From Phaeodactylibacter xiamenensis (lineage in GTDB: Bacteria; Bacteroidota; Bacteroidia; Chitinophagales; Saprospiraceae), in the NCBI RefSeq assembly GCF_000759025.1, contig NZ_JPOS01000079.1, positions 228,488 through 292,487 of the forward strand: 64,000 nucleotides of DNA. The letters are read 5' to 3'. Below, piece by piece: positions 59,839 to 64,000 of the stretch. Made by a program: the position numbers and the translations under genes. Within the stretch, counting starts at the first letter, position 1; every line of letters starts with the position of its first letter. The notes below the pieces were generated by a model. It made no database searches and was not told the DNA's origin. It saw only the letters and a program-made list of their open reading frames with translations.

Positions 59839-61080
59839 TTACCCTGGCCAGTTACCTGCCCTTTTCCAGAAAAGGCCAAAGTTTTCTTTCCCTTTAATGG
59901 CTAGCTTTCTTTCGATGTTCCTTACATGGGAGATTACGGTGTGTTCCGACTTAAAAAGGCTTTCCCCGGATTGAGCGTAACTATTATTCGGGTTTTTTAT
60001 AAAATATTCGAATACCGTTCTTTCTGTCTCTGTAAGGAGGCTCAATTTATCTTTGATATTTGAGGGTTCGTACAAGGATTCTATATTCTCTTCCAGAGTG
60101 GAAATCTTATCATCCCGTTGTTGAATCTCAAATTCCATTTTTTGCCGCACTTGTTGTATTTTCAATTCCTCAAAAACCCATGTAAAAGCTAAGGACAAAA
60201 AGATGGTTCCAAGTGCTGAGGTCAGGATGAGGTTCATGAAGTTGAAGGTGGCTTTGGGAAGTAAAATTTCCTGAATGACGGCTGTTAAGGATGGTTCTGT
60301 GCCTAGGTTATCATCGAACTGGGCTATTTCGGTCAAATAACAGAACTGCATGTAAATGATCGAGCAGCAAACCAATATGGCGAGAATAGCCATTTCAGTA
60401 CTGCCTCTGTTAAAAAATTGTATACCCAGAATAATCCCCAGGAAAATAAAAATGAATGTGCTAAAAGCTACATCTGGTATGTCACTGCCGCTGAAAGTAC
60501 CTGCTAATACTGCAACGATAAATAAAACCAATGACACAATTGCCCAAACTTTTGGCTCGAATATTTTATTATTCAGATTTCTTACTGAAGAGAAAAAACA
60601 AAACGATAACAAAAGAAAAAAGCTGTTTAAACCAGAGAGCGTGTGTTTTTTGAATTTGGATATAAGTTCGTGTTCCGTCGTGTCGGAAGAAGAAGGATCA
60701 TGAAGCTCTCTATTATTTTTTATCCACTCTGGTATTTTTTGATTTCTAGGTTTTTGAAGAAAATTGTCTTCACTTAGGCATATTTCTGAATAATAAAACA
60801 TATCGAATTCATCTTCTGTAGATAGACTGACTGCATTTAAGCTTACCAAAATAGAAAAGAATAACCCAAAGCAAACCAACCCCCAGACGTCAAGCTTGTT
60901 TTCTCTTTTCCGGTAAGCAAATAAACCTAATAAAAACAGAGTTAAGGCAAAAAATGAAAAGATGCCAATCTGACACCACATAAGCACTAACCGAATCGCC
61001 TGGTATTTTTCAGCGCATAAGTTGCATTGTGAATTACAGTCGCCGAATCCTTGCAAAATGAGTTCTGTTATCCATTCCAT
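59839..61080 (-). CDS. 7TM-coiled coil-LuxR-type HTH regulator (413 aa)
   Basis: The 413-aa product has a short N-terminal Cys-rich segment (FGDCNSQCNLC), about seven membrane spans (about 30-310), a coiled coil (about 315-345; EIQQRDDKISTLEENIES) and a C-terminal LuxR-type helix-turn-helix (about 350-410; TETERTVFEYFI, GESLFKSEHTVISHVRNIE). It joins a membrane sensor and DNA binding in one protein without a kinase. Such one-component membrane regulators are known in Bacteroidota. Target unknown; the neighbouring secreted proteins are candidates. Confidence 0.85.
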   Translation of the reverse strand: MEWITELILQGFGDCNSQCNLCAEKYQAIRLVLMWCQIGIFSFFALTLFLLGLFAYRKRENKLDVWGLVCFGLFFSILVSLNAVSLSTEDEFDMFYYSEICLSEDNFLQKPRNQKIPEWIKNNRELHDPSSSDTTEHELISKFKKHTLSGLNSFFLLLSFCFFSSVRNLNNKIFEPKVWAIVSLVLFIVAVLAGTFSGSDIPDVAFSTFIFIFLGIILGIQFFNRGSTEMAILAILVCCSIIYMQFCYLTEIAQFDDNLGTEPSLTAVIQEILLPKATFNFMNLILTSALGTIFLSLAFTWVFEELKIQQVRQKMEFEIQQRDDKISTLEENIESLYEPSNIKDKLSLLTETERTVFEYFIKNPNNSYAQSGESLFKSEHTVISHVRNIERKLAIKGKENFGLFWKRAGNWPG

Positions 61081-61182
61081 TATGATTAATCTGTTTTAAT
61101 TATTTATGAACCTTCTCTGAAGAGGAAAGGTAAATATGCCTTGTAGCAATAGCATTATAAAAATCAACGCTCTTATTAAGAA

Positions 61183-61401
61183 TCAGGCGGCAGGGCAATT
61201 ATCAGCCATAAGCCGTTGATTCGGAGCCAAAGTGGTTTCAAATAAATTGGCTAGCAGGGCTTGTTCCTGTCGCCGATATACGAACTCAAAGGAGCCCAAA
61301 TAGAGATGGGCAGTCTTTCTTGACCTATTCCACAGTGTGGGCCCATAGGTGGCTAAGTACAGAGCAAAGCATAGCCATAAGCCCTTCGAGTTCATTTCCA
61401 T
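61183..61401 (-). CDS. Small hypothetical protein (72 aa)
   Basis: The frame starts MEMNSKGLWLCFALYLATYG with a hydrophobic segment that could be a signal or a span, followed by a basic polar part. It is between two real genes in the same direction and has no recognised family. It may be noncoding. Confidence 0.3.
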   Translation of the reverse strand: MEMNSKGLWLCFALYLATYGPTLWNRSRKTAHLYLGSFEFVYRRQEQALLANLFETTLAPNQRLMADNCPAA

Positions 61402-61422
61402 AACATTTAGATTGAAGTGCTA

Positions 61423-62301
61423 TTAGTGTATTCTTTGGTAAGTCAGTGTCCGTCCTATATTCTCCGGGTTGTTAGAATGCAATACCACAAAGGAAACCCT
61501 ATTGTTGCCCTGCCACTGTACGCGGCTTTTTGCAACCATCTCCTCACCATCGTATTCTTCCAGAAAATGCCCGCCAGCAGCTTGCACATATCGCCAATTG
61601 TACGATGCTGTAAATGTGCCATTTCCCAGCAATGGACAAAACATGGCCATAGAAGGGTCATTGGATTGATGATCAACTTTGGTTTGGATCGATAAAATAC
61701 CATCTGCTGAAAACGTCACCTTATTTTGGGTAGTTTTGGTAATGTGAGGTGATGGCGTATTGTATTTTACTTCGTTGTACAACCAGGTACCCAATAAAGG
61801 TGTGTAGATGGTGCCTGCAAAACGGTTTTTTGCAACGGCCTGCCCTTTTTGGTAGATGGTTTTCCGGGTAATAGTTCCGTTCGGGGCGTATTCTGCAAAC
61901 TCGCCATGTGGCTTACCATTTAAGAACGAGCCTTTTTCTTTGATGGAGCCATCCTGATAGTACCACTCTGCAGGCCCCTCGAATAGTAGTTCATCCGGTA
62001 ATTGCGTCACTGAAATAGCTTTACATTTAAAACGAAGCCCGCCATTCGGATAATAATCCTTGACTTCCCTTAGTACTCTGCCATCTGTAGCCGCAGTATA
62101 GTGCACTTGCCCCCAATAATCTGTAAAGGATTGCATGCTGGTCCCAATTTCAAGATTGGTTACTTTGCGATAGCCTTCCGCAGGTTTGTAGCTGGCCCTA
62201 TACCAGTCTTCGGTATGGTATTCTTTGGTTTGCCCCTGCGTAGTCGGTACAAATAGGAAACAAAGCAAGAATAGGTGTAAGATTTGGGTGCTGAGTTTCA
62301 T
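61423..62301 (-). CDS. Secreted MORN-like repeat protein, paralogue (292 aa)
   Basis: Translation most likely starts at 62301 (MKLSTQILHLFLLCFLF), a clear signal peptide ending TQGQ. MORN-like units follow (GPAEWYYQDGSIKEKGSF, GEFAEYAPNGTITRKTIY) and a beta-rich C-terminal half with PLLGTWLYNEV. Layout and motifs match the protein at 54505-55362 throughout, so these are paralogues about 7 kb apart. Function unknown. Confidence 0.7.
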   Translation of the reverse strand: MKLSTQILHLFLLCFLFVPTTQGQTKEYHTEDWYRASYKPAEGYRKVTNLEIGTSMQSFTDYWGQVHYTAATDGRVLREVKDYYPNGGLRFKCKAISVTQLPDELLFEGPAEWYYQDGSIKEKGSFLNGKPHGEFAEYAPNGTITRKTIYQKGQAVAKNRFAGTIYTPLLGTWLYNEVKYNTPSPHITKTTQNKVTFSADGILSIQTKVDHQSNDPSMAMFCPLLGNGTFTASYNWRYVQAAGGHFLEEYDGEEMVAKSRVQWQGNNRVSFVVLHSNNPENIGRTLTYQRIH

Positions 62302-62342
62302 TGTTTTGTGGTTTTGATTGACAACCAAATGGTGATCTGCCA

Positions 62343-63212
62343 TTATTCTCTGGGAAACAGTTTCCGCACTTCTTCGTCTGTCACCCCTTCCGGAAAGGTA
62401 ATCTCGGAGTACTCAACAGGCTTTTCTTCCAAGCTTCTGGGTTTGATCTGCGTGCGAATTTGCTCGATGAAAATATCATGCAGCTCCTTGTAGGAGAATT
62501 GCCGTTCATTTTCTACTGCATATTTCCCAAGTTCCACTCCCAGACGCGCTGCTGCATATCTCTCATTGGGTGTGCCGTGGTGTTGAGGGTGGTTGAAATT
62601 GTAATCACCAAAATCCATCAATGCCTGGTATACATCCTGGATTTGAGACCATGCCCAGCGTTTAGCCAGAAAAAGGTAAAAACCGCTAAATGCGTCAGCC
62701 TCCAGTTCCATATGAGCAGGCTGGTTATAATCGTTCCAATTGGAATGAAACTGGGTGCGGTGCCCCCACTCATGGGCCAAGATGCTGGCTACGGGCAATT
62801 CGCCATATTGGTCCAGTATATCCCAAAACATGTAGTAGCCAAACCTGATTTGCCCATCACTGCTGGCATAAGCATTCTTTAATTCCGGCTCAGGCTCTAA
62901 AAGGATAGACACTTGGGCAGGGATCTGCTGGAAAAAGGCACGTTGTATGGCCACTTCTTTCCAGAACTTTTGATCGTAAGCAGCATGACCTAAAGAACTG
63001 ATGATTTGTCCAGATTTGCTATAGCCGCCTACCCAGCCTAAACAGCCGTGCATGGGCATACAAGAGCCATCATCTTCATTGGCATCGGGATGGTAGTTGA
63101 ACGAAAATTCATCAGTACAGCCAGATATAGATGGTAGTAGTGTTGCCGGTTCTTCACACGACCAGATGCTTAGAATGCTGAGCATAGTAAGATACAAAAG
63201 TAGCTTCTTCAT
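62343..63212 (-). CDS. Zinc metallopeptidase lipoprotein, HExxH type (289 aa)
   Basis: A lipoprotein signal peptide (LSIWSCEEP) is followed by a GCTDEFSFNYHPDANEDDGSC module (a calcium-type repeat common in Bacteroidota surface proteins), and a peptidase domain with HEWGH (His147, Glu148, His151) and the downstream ELEADAFSG glutamate segment that supplies the third ligand. This pattern matches the neutral zinc metallopeptidase group related to YpfJ. It is probably on the outer face of a membrane. It lies 42 bases upstream of the MORN-like gene. Confidence 0.82.
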   Translation of the reverse strand: MKKLLLYLTMLSILSIWSCEEPATLLPSISGCTDEFSFNYHPDANEDDGSCMPMHGCLGWVGGYSKSGQIISSLGHAAYDQKFWKEVAIQRAFFQQIPAQVSILLEPEPELKNAYASSDGQIRFGYYMFWDILDQYGELPVASILAHEWGHRTQFHSNWNDYNQPAHMELEADAFSGFYLFLAKRWAWSQIQDVYQALMDFGDYNFNHPQHHGTPNERYAAARLGVELGKYAVENERQFSYKELHDIFIEQIRTQIKPRSLEEKPVEYSEITFPEGVTDEEVRKLFPRE

Positions 63213-63262
63213 GATGATATCATTTTAATTAGGACATTGGAATGTAGAGAAGAATGATATTC

Positions 63263-63919
63263 TTAGTAGCGATATGGATTGCCGAGCCCACCTGGGGTGT
63301 TCGTGGGGTATTGTGGGCCAGGGGCAGGATTAGTTTGGGGTGAAGGCATGTTCGGGACATTAGTAGGAAAGACAGGGGGAGCCTGGGAAGACGGGTTGGG
63401 GACAGGAGCTGTAGTAGGCTGTGTGGACTGAATGAGACCTAGTTGTTGAGCAATAGCTAAATACTCCTGTTGAGATTGGATAGGACGAGCGTTAACCCGA
63501 GTGGCTTGACCATTAGATCGTACCGTAAGCTGCCCGTTCTGAAAAACAAAAGTGTCTGGTTGGTAGCCGGGTGCCATTTGCCCGGTCGAAGCAATACGGG
63601 GGGTGTTGCACATGATGACAAAGTCCTGATTGGAGCCCTGAGTTTGGTTTTGCTGACTCATTTGCCATCCAGATTGCCCGAAAGCGTATACATTTGGTAC
63701 CTGTAAGAGGCTTAGCTGTGCAAGTTGCTCTATCACCATGATTCCATTTTGTGATGGAATGGCAACTTTAAATACGCCTTGCCGGGTTTGTTCATTTATT
63801 AGAATTATACCCTTATGAGGAATACCTGAGCCTGTAAACTCTACATATAAGGCAGATTGTTGAGCAAAAAAGGTTACAGGCAACAATAAAAAGATAAGGT
63901 GAAAAAGGTGCTTCTTCAT
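63263..63919 (-). CDS. Secreted protein with proline-rich tail (218 aa)
   Basis: A signal peptide (ending FFAQ) is followed by a soluble domain (about 20-160) of short beta strands (GIILINEQTRQGVFKVAI) and a C-terminal Pro/Asn/Gln-rich stretch (about 165-218; NVPNMPSPQTNPAPG), likely an extended spacer. No family was recognised. It is the last gene of the window. Confidence 0.6.
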   Translation of the reverse strand: MKKHLFHLIFLLLPVTFFAQQSALYVEFTGSGIPHKGIILINEQTRQGVFKVAIPSQNGIMVIEQLAQLSLLQVPNVYAFGQSGWQMSQQNQTQGSNQDFVIMCNTPRIASTGQMAPGYQPDTFVFQNGQLTVRSNGQATRVNARPIQSQQEYLAIAQQLGLIQSTQPTTAPVPNPSSQAPPVFPTNVPNMPSPQTNPAPGPQYPTNTPGGLGNPYRY

Positions 63920-63987
63920 GGCTGCAATTTTTGAATATCCATTTTCAAATGTGCTGTCAATAACTTATTGACACCAATAATCTAAAA

Positions 63988-64000
63988 GGGGGGGGGGGGG
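63988..64000. other. Run of 13 G at the window end
   Basis: The window ends in thirteen G with no biological partner. Runs of this kind are typical of sequencing or assembly ends, so the true contig may stop here. Confidence 0.7.

Noticed and set aside
1..64000. CRISPR arrays and tRNA genes
   Set aside because: No regularly spaced repeats and no cloverleaf-like sequence were recognised anywhere in the window by eye.

Overview
The window looks like the chromosome of a marine-type Bacteroidota, probably a Saprospiria/Lewinella-like relative. The support is a SusC/SusD pair, signal peptides ending in '-FAQ', a type IX secretion (T9SS) type A sorting tail, ASPIC/UnbV and PA14 surface proteins, CHAT-TPR proteins, and promoters of the Bacteroidota form TTTG-N(17-18)-TAnnTTTG. 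No tRNA, rRNA or CRISPR array was recognised. The final bases are a run of 13 G, which looks like a contig edge.

Region 1 (1 to about 22,645) is a compact element, mostly on the minus strand and by eye richer in GC than the rest. It has an FtsK/HerA-type P-loop ATPase (19557-20264) and a 239-aa candidate major capsid protein with its own promoter and flanking hairpins (18310-19029). It also has about 18 small membrane proteins, a GH108 lysozyme and an M15 peptidase that both end in a membrane anchor, a secreted subtilase, and a set of exported fibre- or spike-like proteins. One of these spikes is fused to the C-terminal part of a sulfatase. I read no terminase, portal or tail genes. The best explanation is a tailless, membrane-containing provirus of a type I cannot place. 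Signal peptides on its spikes are odd for a virion assembled in the cytoplasm, so an extruded or enveloped particle, or a domesticated surface apparatus, remains possible. The left end lies outside the window and no integrase was seen. One gene of the element is split by a MITE and an IS630-type element sitting side by side at a single TA. An IS4-type element lies at the right edge.

Region 2 (about 24.1-45.7 kb) is a phosphonate/phosphoester locus. It has an XRE-cupin regulator, a phosphonate-associated alcohol dehydrogenase, an MFS permease (DUF5690 type), SusC/SusD, two secreted proteins, an ASPIC/UnbV lipoprotein, three secreted phosphatases (two calcineurin-like, one PhoD-like), a broken phosphonatase-like HAD hydrolase, a PhnZ-like HD oxygenase and a phosphonate-cluster FAD oxidoreductase. 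The inferred job is to capture a phosphorylated or phosphonylated glycan or headgroup at the surface, strip phosphate outside the cell, import the rest and oxidise aminophosphonates. The last hydrolase has lost its middle.

Region 3 (45.7-46.8 kb) is decayed DNA with a second copy of the MITE and gene remnants.

Region 4 (46.8-64 kb) holds an ECF sigma factor, a membrane TPR-type partner, two large TPR-CHAT proteins that share a near-identical protease-domain tract, two paralogous MORN-like secreted proteins, a T9SS-sorted subtilase, small lipoproteins, a 7TM-coiled-coil-LuxR regulator, a zinc-metallopeptidase lipoprotein and a proline-rich secreted protein.
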